From contig NZ_LMTS01000087.1 in NCBI RefSeq assembly GCF_001541225.1, forward strand, positions 1-64,000: a stretch of DNA of 64,000 nucleotides. Direction: 5' to 3'. This stretch comes from Variovorax sp. WDL1. GTDB taxonomy: Bacteria; Pseudomonadota; Gammaproteobacteria; Burkholderiales; Burkholderiaceae_C. A program made the position numbers and the translations under genes. Below are positions 1-6,827 of the stretch, piece by piece. The notes below the pieces were generated by a model. That model saw only the letters and a list, made by a program, of their open reading frames with translations, did no database searches and had not been told where the DNA came from. Within the stretch, counting starts at the first letter, position 1, and each line of letters opens with the position of its first letter.

Positions 1-93
1 ATTGACGCTCGCCGCTCAGAATAGTTGACGCCGGGCACTCCCGGGTTCTTCTGCTCGCAGGAAATCGGGTTGACGGCAGCGGTGCGGCGTCGG

Positions 94-249
94 ATGGCAA
101 TTAGGAAGCTGTCGGAGCGCGGTCGGAGAGGATGCATAGGCATCGGTGACAAACCGACGCGGACAGTGTGGATGGACGAGATTGACGGGGTGAGCGGTGC
201 TTGGAAAGCTCAACCCGCTCAGCTCCCGTCTACGGCCTACTCCCGCTGA
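94..249 (+). CDS. possible small hypothetical protein (51 aa)
   Basis: Open frame that ends nine bases before a strong intrinsic terminator, which is the main reason to believe in it. ATG at 94 gives a 51-residue basic, Trp-containing protein; a TTG at 25 directly after an in-frame TAG is the only longer start. There is no clear Shine-Dalgarno site and no family I recognise. It could equally be the 3' part of something outside the window that uses another frame. Confidence 0.3.
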   Translation: MAIRKLSERGRRGCIGIGDKPTRTVWMDEIDGVSGAWKAQPAQLPSTAYSR

Positions 250-256
250 CATTCGA

Positions 257-290
257 AAGGCCGACGTTTCACGACGTCGGCCCTTTTTTT
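257..290 (+). terminator. intrinsic terminator
   Basis: GCCGACGT/ACGTCGGC stem, 6-nt loop, followed by seven T. It closes the plus-strand frame ending at 249 and faces the end of the dioxygenase gene. Confidence 0.8.
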
Positions 291-307
291 GCCTTGGTGG
301 GCCAGGC

Positions 308-1213
308 TTAACCGAACTGAACGCAACGCATGCTGAGCGTCCCGGATTGAAAGCCTTCGTAGATGGTTTGCGCGCGCTCACCGCCGCCTGCGGCTCCGAG
401 CGGGTACATGAAGGGGTAGTAGTGGTCGGGCGTCGCTACGGCAACCGATGCCCCGTCGAGCTTGCTGAAATTGATGAGGGCCTTGTCGTCCCTTCCGGCG
501 AGTGCAGCCTTCACGGCGTCATCGAACGACTGCGCCCAGGGCCGGCTCGCCGTGAGCGCGTCCGCGACCCCTCGGTCCGTGGCACGAAGGTTGTGCACCA
601 CGTTGCCGCTTCCGAGAATGAGAACGCCCTTGTCCCGAAGGGCGGCCAGCTCACGGCCGACTGTGTAATGAAACGAAGCCGGCTTCTCGTAGTCGACGGA
701 GACCTGGAAGACCGGCACGTCCGCCTTGGGGTATAGGTGTTTGAGGACTGTCCACGTGCCATGGTCCAGGCCCCACTGCTGCGTTGGGACCACGCGCCCC
801 TGCTTGACCAAGCCAGCAGCAAGATGAGCCAAGACAGGGTGGCCTGGCACGGGATACTCCATGTCGAAGAGTGCCTGGGGGAAGCCCCCGAAGTCGTGGA
901 TGGTCTTTGGACGCTCTTGAACGCCTACGCCCGTGGCGCCTTGGGTGAGCCAGTGCGCGGAGACGCTGAGGATGGCAGTGGGTGTCGGCAGAGCTCGGCC
1001 CCACGCAAACATCCGGCGGGTGAACTCGTTGTCGCGAATGGCGTTCATCGGGCTGCCATGCCCAATGAAAACTGTGGGCATGCGAGCAACGGATTTGCCG
1101 CGCTTCTCCGCCGCCGCATGGGCGAGGCTCGAGAGCGATGCAAGGGCGGCCGTCGCGCCATGCGCAGACGTTTGGAGCAGAAAGCCGCGGCGGCTTGAGT
1201 CGGCAGAGAACAT
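308..1213 (-). CDS. DODA-type extradiol ring-cleavage dioxygenase with Tat-like signal
   Basis: 301 aa. After an N-terminal SRRGFLLQ twin-arginine-like motif and an alanine-rich stretch, the body starts with MPTVFIGHGSP and carries SVSAHW, TIHDFGGFP, LDHGTW and GSGNVVHNL. These are hallmarks of the class III extradiol (LigB-superfamily) 4,5-DOPA dioxygenase group (YgiD-like), Zn or Fe dependent. The Tat-like leader is unusual, since YgiD itself is cytoplasmic, and suggests export. I chose ATG 1213 because it places the RR motif at the N terminus; the frame is open further upstream. No good Shine-Dalgarno is seen. A CTATAC box lies 63 nt upstream. Substrate cannot be told from sequence. Confidence 0.88.
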   Translation of the reverse strand: MFSADSSRRGFLLQTSAHGATAALASLSSLAHAAAEKRGKSVARMPTVFIGHGSPMNAIRDNEFTRRMFAWGRALPTPTAILSVSAHWLTQGATGVGVQERPKTIHDFGGFPQALFDMEYPVPGHPVLAHLAAGLVKQGRVVPTQQWGLDHGTWTVLKHLYPKADVPVFQVSVDYEKPASFHYTVGRELAALRDKGVLILGSGNVVHNLRATDRGVADALTASRPWAQSFDDAVKAALAGRDDKALINFSKLDGASVAVATPDHYYPFMYPLGAAGGGERAQTIYEGFQSGTLSMRCVQFG

Positions 1214-1276
1214 GTTTTCAGGAGACTTGCTCGAAGCAGAGCAGCAGGCGAAGGGGCTCGGAACGGGACGGAATTC

Positions 1277-1282
1277 GTATAG
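1277..1282 (-). promoter_or_regulatory. CTATAC promoter-like box for the dioxygenase gene
   Basis: CTATACG on the minus strand, matching box A of the window-wide element; box B is poor here (CCGTCCCG). Confidence 0.4.
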
Positions 1283-1390
1283 CCGGACGCTTTGTATGGG
1301 CCCGGCCGCCCGCGGGGACAGGGCCGAGGCCCTCCCGCCGATTGTAGGTGCGGACCTGGACTCGCAAGGCCGCGCGTTTTCTTGGGAAGG

Positions 1391-1424
1391 AAGAAGCCCC
1401 GCATCCACGAAGGAATGCGGGGCT
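1391..1424 (-). terminator. intrinsic terminator
   Basis: AGCCCCGCAT/ATGCGGGGCT stem with a short CTT-rich tail on the minus strand. It lies 14 nt after the stop of the broken small gene at 1439-1568 and insulates the dioxygenase gene. Confidence 0.7.
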
Positions 1425-1438
1425 CACGAATCAGCTGC

Positions 1439-1568
1439 TTAGAGCGGTCGGACGGAAAGGACGAACCAGCTCTCAATCCCACCACCGTCGTGCTCGAAAG
1501 CCCACGACATAGCCAGGTCATTTGCCCTTGCCCAGGTTGCGAAGCCTTCCAGATTGGGAAATAGGCAT
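1439..1568 (-). pseudogene. frameshifted 42-aa small protein gene
   Basis: From ATG 1568 the frame starts MPIS and then stops early. Removing one C from the CCC at 1556-1558 restores a 42-residue protein that continues NLEGFATWARANDLAMSW and ends FVLSVRPL just before a terminator. The restored product is Trp-rich and acidic with no family I know. A CTACGC box lies about 37 nt upstream. Either a real +1 mutation or a homopolymer sequencing error. Confidence 0.5.
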
Positions 1569-1614
1569 GAGCTGGTGCTTCAACCCCGGCCCTTTCTATC
1601 TCCGGGCGTAGGCC

Positions 1615-1878
1615 TCAAGGGGCGAGCACGCGGTGCGGTTTCGACCCTTGCCGGGGCTGGGCCTCGGGCACGACTTCGAGGTCTTTGACGGAGACCTCGA
1701 AGAGACGCATCTCCTTGCGGCGACCATCCTTCGGGAAGCTGACGATGGGGGCGACAGCGCCCATGCGGTAGCCAGTGACCTCGCCGGTGCGACCTGAGTA
1801 GCGCTTGGACTCCGACGGTCCCTTACGAACTAGGGCTTCAGCCGTGAAGCGCACCTTCGTGCCTTTTTCAAAAAACAT
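1615..1878 (-). CDS. small hypothetical protein (87 aa)
   Basis: Starts MFFEKGTKVRFTAEAL and has a compact basic body with alternating beta-type segments (TGEVTGYRMGAVAPIVSF) reminiscent of SH3/KOW-like small barrels, though I cannot assign a family. Good Shine-Dalgarno (GGAG, 7 nt before ATG) and a perfect CTACAC-N5-AGGACAAA element immediately upstream. Monocistronic. Function unknown. Confidence 0.75.
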   Translation of the reverse strand: MFFEKGTKVRFTAEALVRKGPSESKRYSGRTGEVTGYRMGAVAPIVSFPKDGRRKEMRLFEVSVKDLEVVPEAQPRQGSKPHRVLAP

Positions 1879-1888
1879 GTATTGCTCC

Positions 1889-1907
1889 TTTGTCCTCTGA
1901 CGTGTAG
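1889..1907 (-). promoter_or_regulatory. CTACAC-N5-AGGACAAA element
   Basis: Exact two-box match, 5-nt spacer, 10 nt upstream of ATG 1878. Confidence 0.65.
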
Positions 1908-1928
1908 CTCGTCATGCCCGCTCAGGCG

Positions 1929-1956
1929 AAAACGAAGGCGCTATACGAGCGCCTTC
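1929..1956 (-). terminator. intrinsic terminator-like hairpin
   Basis: GAAGGCGCT/AGCGCCTTC stem followed by CGTTTT on the minus strand, 16 nt after the stop of the broken gene at 1973-2489. The loop contains GTATA, so the plus strand also reads CTATAC. Confidence 0.55.
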
Positions 1957-1972
1957 GGTGCCGTAATGGCAA

Positions 1973-2489
1973 TCAGCTGATGCGCTTGATTCCAAGCGCG
2001 TGGTACAGGTCCGGACGATTGGTCTCCAGCCAGTTGAGGGCTTGAGGGACGTCTAGCCGAAAATCGACGCCGCAGGCAAGGCCCGGTTTACGCTTCCTTG
2101 CCAGAAAGTGCTGCTCGTGCGCCGCAAGGGCGTCTGCCTGGCCTCCATCGAGGAGAGACTTCAGCACGAAGGCAGCGGCCTCACCCTGCATCCCATTTCC
2201 GACAAGTTCCATGATGGCCTCGTCTCCGGCCTTGACGAACCACGAGGCGGGCGTCTACGTTCACGTCCTGGCTGCCCGGAGTGCCCGGAACTGTGAGGTA
2301 CCCATTGACGGCAAGGGGAGCGTCCTGGGGAGAAGCGGTGAGCACCGGAATGTCTCGCGCCGCTGCGCAGTCCCATCCTCCTTCGTCATCAACTCCCCGG
2401 CCACGCAGCTCCGTAACGAGCTGAGGGAGCAGGTCGGCGAAGCCCTGTCCCCTCTGCAGAGTCATGATTTCCCGAGGGGCATAGCCCAT
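1973..2489 (-). pseudogene. frameshifted hypothetical protein gene (about 171 aa if repaired)
   Basis: Two adjoining minus-strand frames look like one protein: 2489 down to about 2250 (starts MGYAPREIMTLQRGQGFADL) and about 2250 down to 1973 (…ASWFVKAGDEAIMELVGNG… ending YHALGIKRIS). They join if one C is removed from the CCC run at 2249-2251, giving VNVDAASWFVKAGDEA across the joint. The downstream frame could still be translated alone from ATG 2212 (79 aa). CTATGCG sits 22 nt before ATG 2489. Family not recognised. Confidence 0.55.
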
Positions 2490-2526
2490 CTCGAGGTCCC
2501 GCTGGGCGGTCGCATAGGCGACGTTC

Positions 2527-2545
2527 CTACAGAGAGCAGGTCAAC
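2527..2545 (+). promoter_or_regulatory. CTACAG-N5-AGGTCAAC element
   Basis: Two-box element with 5-nt spacer; box B ends 16 nt before ATG 2562. It overlaps the divergent 5' region of the broken gene at 1973-2489. Confidence 0.65.
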
Positions 2546-2561
2546 TCTCTTAGGAAATGCC

Positions 2562-3359
2562 ATGAAATGGCTTGCTCTCGTTCTCTCTTTTGTTTTTTCG
2601 CATCTTCATGCTGCCGAGGTAGTCGACATCGCTCTCGATGCACGTTTCGACGTGTCCGTGGCGGAGGTCGGCTCCGTCAAGCCCCAGGAATTCAAGCACT
2701 TTGGGGTCTACATGGGCCAGCCGGTCGATGTCAGCAAGGAAGTCGTGCTCTTCGTGCACGGGTCCTCTGGCTCACCTCGAGATTTTGTGGACGTTGCAGG
2801 CAAGCTGGACACATCCAAACAGCAAGCCTGGTATGCCTACTACGCAAGTGGTGACGCTGTCGCAGTGAGTGGCGGACGCCTTGCAAAGGAAGTCCTTCGC
2901 TTGATGGACGAAGCGGGCATGCAACGTATCCGAGTTGTTGCTCACAGCATGGGCGGCCTTGTGGCTTGGCATCTTGTCAAGGCGCTGGAGCAGCACATGC
3001 ATGTCGACCAACTCGTCACGGTGGCCACCCCTTGGGGCGGTCACTGGGGCGCGGGTATCGGCTCAATGATGTCGTTTTTGACGCCCTGCCGTGATAGCTG
3101 GCACGACCTCTCGCCCGGGAGTCGGACGCTGCAATCCATCTACGGCAGTCAGCTCGAAACGCACTTCACGCTGGTTTACGCAGTTACAGAGGACAGCGCT
3201 GAGTCCGACGGCGACGGCACCATCAGCCGTCAAAGTCAGCTTGCGCCTGGCATGCGGCTTCAAGCCGAGCAGGTCATCAGAACTGTCGCGACGCACGCAT
3301 CCGTTCTTACCGGCTTGCCGGCTGAACGTATCGCATCGTTGCTCAAGGATAAGGCCTAG
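2562..3359 (+). CDS. secreted alpha/beta hydrolase, triacylglycerol lipase-like
   Basis: 265 aa. A cleavable signal (MKWLALVLSFVFSHLHA) is followed by a lipase core: FVHGSSGSPRDF (oxyanion-hole HG), then VVAHSMGGLVAWHL with the GHSMGG-type nucleophile elbow (AHSMGG, Ser nucleophile), and VTVATPWGG. A late Asp (DGDGTISRQS) and a C-terminal His (THASVL) complete a plausible triad. Similar proteins act on esters in the periplasm or outside. ATG 2562 is chosen because it begins the signal peptide and follows the promoter-like element; the frame is open upstream. A terminator follows at 3380. Confidence 0.88.
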   Translation: MKWLALVLSFVFSHLHAAEVVDIALDARFDVSVAEVGSVKPQEFKHFGVYMGQPVDVSKEVVLFVHGSSGSPRDFVDVAGKLDTSKQQAWYAYYASGDAVAVSGGRLAKEVLRLMDEAGMQRIRVVAHSMGGLVAWHLVKALEQHMHVDQLVTVATPWGGHWGAGIGSMMSFLTPCRDSWHDLSPGSRTLQSIYGSQLETHFTLVYAVTEDSAESDGDGTISRQSQLAPGMRLQAEQVIRTVATHASVLTGLPAERIASLLKDKA

Positions 3360-3379
3360 GCCTCAATCCTCATTCTAGA

Positions 3380-3412
3380 AGCCCGACCGCATCCGCGGTT
3401 GGGCTTTCTTTT
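3380..3412 (+). terminator. intrinsic terminator
   Basis: AGCCCGACC/GGTTGGGCT stem (one G-T pair) and TTTCTTTT tail after the lipase gene. Confidence 0.8.
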
Positions 3413-3459
3413 GCCTTGGAGAAACGTTTTAGGCTGGTCGCATTCAAGTACCGTATTTT

Positions 3460-3481
3460 CTATACAGCCTTGTAGGTCAAC
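3460..3481 (+). promoter_or_regulatory. CTATAC-N8-AGGTCAAC element
   Basis: Both boxes present, spacer 8 rather than 5. Box B ends 15 nt before ATG 3497. Confidence 0.6.
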
Positions 3482-3496
3482 TCAGGAACAATCAAG

Positions 3497-3703
3497 ATGC
3501 AAAACAAAGCTGGCACGCCTCCCACGAGGTCGCCATCCGAGGATGGCTCCACTCTTGAAGTGCGCGTGTATGAGGGACGTTTGCTGCCCCAAATCGTGTG
3601 TGTTGTTGCCCATCAGGCAGAGCCTAGGACGCAGGGCGTCAAGGTGACAGGTCTTCGCTACGCGGACCGTCGATTGCGCGGCCCGGGACACGGACGTCCG
3701 TGA
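3497..3703 (+). CDS. small hypothetical protein (68 aa)
   Basis: Begins MQNKAGTPPTRSPSEDGSTL; the middle (LEVRVYEGRLLPQIVCVVAHQAEP) looks like a short beta domain and the C terminus is Arg-rich. It has its own promoter-like element and its own terminator (3713). No homologue recognised; function unknown. Confidence 0.65.
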   Translation: MQNKAGTPPTRSPSEDGSTLEVRVYEGRLLPQIVCVVAHQAEPRTQGVKVTGLRYADRRLRGPGHGRP

Positions 3704-3712
3704 TTCCTCTCA

Positions 3713-3747
3713 AGCCCCTCACCGGATTCGTTGAGGGGCTTTTTTTT
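3713..3747 (+). terminator. intrinsic terminator
   Basis: AGCCCCTCA/TTGAGGGGCT stem with eight T. Confidence 0.85.
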
Positions 3748-3771
3748 GAGCTCAAGCTTCGCTGCCAAGGC

Positions 3772-3801
3772 AAAAAAGGGCCCACGAGGGAATCGTGGGC
3801 C
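3772..3801 (-). terminator. intrinsic terminator
   Basis: GGCCCACGA/TCGTGGGCC stem and six T on the minus strand, directly after the stop at 3807. It faces the terminator at 3713. Confidence 0.85.
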
Positions 3802-3806
3802 GAGAA

Positions 3807-4253
3807 TCAGTCCTTGCGCGGGATGGTTTGCATTGCGTAAACGACGCTGACCCCGCCGCGCGTCACCACCTTGAAGTAGTCATCCGCACCGCCCTTAGTG
3901 GGGCGGATATCGCAGAGCTGGAACGACTGTTCGCTGCTTCCTGCCAGGAAGGGAACTCCTTCGCCGGTGGAGGCAGCCAGCGCTTCGGTCGCGGCGATAG
4001 CCTGGTCGAGGGTGAGCATCGCCGTCGGTTCCGACGAGCGGAGCGCAACGATGACAGGACGCCCGCCCCGGCTGACCCCCTGAAAGGGGTTGACCATCGC
4101 AGCTCTGAGCTCCACGATGGTGCAAGCCTGCATTCGGCCGAAGACGGCCGCCTGAACGAGAAATGGACTTGCGCCACCGATTGCGCTCCGGACCTGGTTC
4201 ATGCGCTTGAGCGCCTGCGTGGCGGATAGCCACGGCTCGTTCTTCTTGGACAT
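3807..4253 (-). CDS. hypothetical protein (148 aa)
   Basis: Begins MSKKNEPWLSATQALKRM. Predicted mixed alpha/beta, no signal peptide, no membrane segment. The N-terminal half is helical and reads like a small nucleic-acid-associated protein, but no motif allows assignment. ATG 4253 follows AGGAAAG (Shine-Dalgarno) and sits downstream of a perfect promoter-like element at 4269-4287, which excludes a longer start. Monocistronic with its own terminator. Confidence 0.7.
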   Translation of the reverse strand: MSKKNEPWLSATQALKRMNQVRSAIGGASPFLVQAAVFGRMQACTIVELRAAMVNPFQGVSRGGRPVIVALRSSEPTAMLTLDQAIAATEALAASTGEGVPFLAGSSEQSFQLCDIRPTKGGADDYFKVVTRGGVSVVYAMQTIPRKD

Positions 4254-4268
4254 TGGTCTTTCCTGGTT

Positions 4269-4287
4269 GTTTACCTTGTGTGTATAG
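4269..4287 (-). promoter_or_regulatory. CTATAC-N5-AGGTAAAC element
   Basis: Two-box match upstream of the gene starting at 4253. Confidence 0.65.
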
Positions 4288-4528
4288 CGCTCCGCGTCCA
4301 TTCGATTTGTATGAGCGCCTTCAGGACCGGTGTGACTGGTGCCGCCGTACGGGAACCGATAGCCTAGCACTGGAGAGCGTAAGGAAATGGCCCCGGAGAG
4401 GAGCCTTGAGGAAAGAATTTAAAGGGGATGCCTGCCGCTAGGGCCCCCGGCGCACTCGAAGGAAGGCCTCTCGGAATGGAGTGACCTTGTGAATCCACCT
4501 TCCGGCTCAGGTACGTCACGGGGTGAAG
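4288..4528. other. intergenic, no convincing gene
   Basis: Short open frames exist on the plus strand (for example one ending at 4441), but none has a start, Shine-Dalgarno and codon pattern together. No terminator or repeat was seen. Confidence 0.4.
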
Positions 4529-4750
4529 TCACTCGGCCCGAACGCCGCGGCTGGAGAGCCAGAGTTCCACCTCTGCCAAGCACTCATCGCGGCCGCCGCC
4601 GCAGGTTTCGACTCGAGTAGAACATCCAAACTGGGATGCCCGCGGCGAGACGCTGCTTGATTTCAGCTACCAGCGCGCGGAGGATGCCAGAGGCAATGCT
4701 GTCGCGGTAGCACGTTGCACGTCGACGACGACGAGGTCCTGATGGTTCGT
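4529..4750 (-). pseudogene. small gene with two compensating frameshifts (73 codons)
   Basis: Three consecutive minus-strand frames each read like protein: NHQDLVVVDVQ, then YRDSIASGILRALVAEIKQR…GIPVWMFYSS, then ETCGGGRDECLAEVELWLSSRG up to TGA 4529. A -1 shift near 4712 and a +1 shift near 4613 join them, so the total length stays a multiple of three. The likely original start is an ACG (mutated ATG?) at 4750, 7 nt after AGGAAAA. A CTAGAC box lies at 4777-4782. Family unknown. Confidence 0.5.
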
Positions 4751-4776
4751 TGTGTTTTCCTGAGTTGATGTGCCTC

Positions 4777-4782
4777 GTCTAG
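4777..4782 (-). promoter_or_regulatory. CTAGAC box for the broken gene at 4529-4750
   Basis: CTAGACGAGG 26 nt upstream of the presumed start, the usual distance for this element; box B is degenerate. Confidence 0.4.
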
Positions 4783-4857
4783 CCACCTATAGGGGGGATA
4801 AGTCCCGTTGGCTACAGGTGTTGAACGCGCTCGCGGAGCGCACACCAGGAAGGACAC

Positions 4858-5625
4858 ATGTCAAACGACAACCAAATGGTCGTGCTCAATGCCGACCAGA
4901 AAGCTGTATTCAAGCGCACCCTCACCGAGGTCGTGAGCGGCTTGAACCACCTCCACCAGATGGCCGCGGGCGACCAGCTCTCTCGGGACCATGGACGCAA
5001 CGTCCTGTACGTCGCCGAATCCAGCCTCGCCGAGGTCGGCAAGTTAACCGGCATCGAAACCGATGCGGCCGCCGTGCGAGAAGAGCGATATGCGGCGCTT
5101 CGCGCCGCGAATCAGCGGGTCCTCCAGCTCGAGCGCAGGCTGGGCGAGCAGGTCACCGCTGAAAACGTGGAAGCGGCAGTCAAGCGTCTCGGCGACCGTA
5201 TCGACCGCTGGTGGGACATTTACGGCTTCGGGCACATCTCCGACATGTCGTTCAGCAAGTACGGCAGTGTCCACCTCAAGTTGAGCGGCAGCCTTTTCGG
5301 CACCACCTCGTTGACGTTCTCGGCGACCCCCGTCTCGGACAAGGTTACTCGAGCCACCTGGCTAGCCAGCCTTGTCGAGCGGGGCTTTGTACTTGAAACG
5401 TCCGAGGGCTCCGGCCACGAAGGCTTGGTCGATTGCGAGGCGAGTCGGAACGCGCTCATCGAGCTCATCGAGTCACACTTTCCCTCGGCACGGGTCACTG
5501 GTTTCGAGAGCCATCGCAATCGCGCCGGCGCGACTGTCCTCCGTACCATCGACGTGCATATCGCGAAGCTGGTGGACATCGAGAATCTCGACCTGCCTCC
5601 GATGAGCGTCGACGCAGCAAGCTAG
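4858..5625 (+). CDS. hypothetical protein with coiled coil (255 aa)
   Basis: Starts MSNDNQMVVLNADQKAVFK. Residues about 70-115 (EERYAALRAANQRVLQLERR…) have a heptad-like charged helix, followed by a beta-rich C-terminal domain (VHLKLSGSLFGTTSLTFSATPVS). No catalytic motif. Strong Shine-Dalgarno AGGAAGGACAC just before ATG; CTACAG lies 55 nt upstream and CTATAG about 60 nt upstream. A terminator follows. It looks structural or regulatory, but function is unknown. Confidence 0.75.
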   Translation: MSNDNQMVVLNADQKAVFKRTLTEVVSGLNHLHQMAAGDQLSRDHGRNVLYVAESSLAEVGKLTGIETDAAAVREERYAALRAANQRVLQLERRLGEQVTAENVEAAVKRLGDRIDRWWDIYGFGHISDMSFSKYGSVHLKLSGSLFGTTSLTFSATPVSDKVTRATWLASLVERGFVLETSEGSGHEGLVDCEASRNALIELIESHFPSARVTGFESHRNRAGATVLRTIDVHIAKLVDIENLDLPPMSVDAAS

Positions 5626-5655
5626 GTGCCGGGAATGTCGAAGCGCTGATTCAAG

Positions 5656-5680
5656 AAAACGCGGCCCTCGGCCGCGTTTT
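5656..5680. terminator. bidirectional intrinsic terminator
   Basis: AAAACGCGGCC/GGCCGCGTTTT is symmetric, with A and T runs on either side; it serves the converging genes ending at 5625 and 5717. Confidence 0.85.
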
Positions 5681-5716
5681 CGTACGCTGGGGTACCGGCT
5701 AACTGGGCCGCGGCCC

Positions 5717-6823
5717 CTAGCCGAAGAGGTCTACCAACGCCTCGCCAAGCCCTTTTCCGGGACCAGGCTCCGGAGGCGCGTGGCTTCGTGCTGCGCCCCC
5801 GGCCCGGCGAATCTCCTGGTTCTCCGCTTCGATGCGCCTAGCACGCTCTTGAGCGCCCGTGGCAATCATTTGTGCCTTCTCAAGGTCCGCTTGGAGCTTG
5901 CGGAACTGCTTGTCGCGGGACAGGTCAAGCTCCTGCGTTGCGCGGCTTTCCAGCCTGTTGAGCGCGGCGGCTAGCTCCTCGGAAAGCTTGCCAACCAGCA
6001 CAGCCAGGTTCGTCGCTTGGCCGATTGCGGGCCCCACAGCCTCGCGGCAAAGAGCTTCGACTGCGTGTCTCCATTCCTCTTGCGCCAGCAGGCTTCGAAC
6101 CAAGAGCGTCCATTGCGCTTCGGAGAGGGCTGGCACCGGGAGCTTGCAGGTCGCGAACTCAGCTTCGACCTTGGGCCGAGCCTGGACCAGCGCATTTTCC
6201 ACCGCGCCCATCACTGGTTCCATGCGCTCTTCGAGTGTTCCATAGCCCTCAAGCATGGTATCCAGGGCGGACGCCCGCAGCCTTGCATTGCTCGGGACCC
6301 GCATGAAGCCAGACTCGCTGACAAGGTAGATTTGTTCGAGCCCGTCCGTGTGCCGCAGGAATGCAAATGCAAAGGTCAGGTCTCTCGCAGGCGGCCCTCC
6401 CACTCTGTAAGGGCATACCCAAAGGGCCACTGCCCGCGTCGCTTCGCTCCTGCGGAGTGCCGATGCCATGCGGGCGCGGATTCCATCAGGGCCTCCTGAA
6501 ATGAAGCTCGGGTCGCCGGGCTCCACGAGCGACCCCGCCCATCCGCCCTCGTCGCCAAGGCCCGTCAACCGCACGACCTGAATCCGAGGGGGAAATTCTG
6601 GCTCAAACTCGGCCTCTGCGACCGCCTGGCGGCAAAGCTGTGGAAAGCAATTCTCTTCCAGGAAAAGCACGTCCTTCGCGGCATCGGAATCGCCGATGCC
6701 CATGTTCTGGTCGGACATCAGCTTGTCGGCAAGGCTGCTCACAATGCTTCGCAAGAGGTCGTCCTGGGTGAGCCTCCCGGCAGGCGACTTCGCGCGTCCT
6801 GATTTGGTTCGTAGTTTCGCCAT
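5717..6823 (-). CDS. hypothetical protein with C-terminal coiled coil, last gene of operon
   Basis: 368 aa. N-terminal globular part (MAKLRTKSGRAKSPAGRLTQ…), then from about residue 270 a long charged helix (LNRLESRATQELDLSRDKQF… ARRIEAENQEIRRAGG) and a Pro/Gly-rich tail. No membrane segment or known enzyme motif. ATG 6823 lies 4 nt after the stop of the upstream gene, so the two are translationally coupled; an alternative ATG at 6847 overlaps it. With 6828-7898, 7931-8206 and 8203-8496 it forms a four-gene cassette of unknown role. Confidence 0.7.
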   Translation of the reverse strand: MAKLRTKSGRAKSPAGRLTQDDLLRSIVSSLADKLMSDQNMGIGDSDAAKDVLFLEENCFPQLCRQAVAEAEFEPEFPPRIQVVRLTGLGDEGGWAGSLVEPGDPSFISGGPDGIRARMASALRRSEATRAVALWVCPYRVGGPPARDLTFAFAFLRHTDGLEQIYLVSESGFMRVPSNARLRASALDTMLEGYGTLEERMEPVMGAVENALVQARPKVEAEFATCKLPVPALSEAQWTLLVRSLLAQEEWRHAVEALCREAVGPAIGQATNLAVLVGKLSEELAAALNRLESRATQELDLSRDKQFRKLQADLEKAQMIATGAQERARRIEAENQEIRRAGGAARSHAPPEPGPGKGLGEALVDLFG

Positions 6824-6827
6824 GATG

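Noticed and set aside
2..187. Four TTGACG hexamers near the left end (about 2, 25, 70, 182)
   Set aside because: No consistent -10 partners or spacing; probably chance in this sequence.
2211..2561. Long N-terminal extension of the lipase frame
   Set aside because: The extended part has no coding character, overlaps the opposite-strand broken gene, and lies upstream of the CTACAG-N5-AGGTCAAC element and signal peptide.
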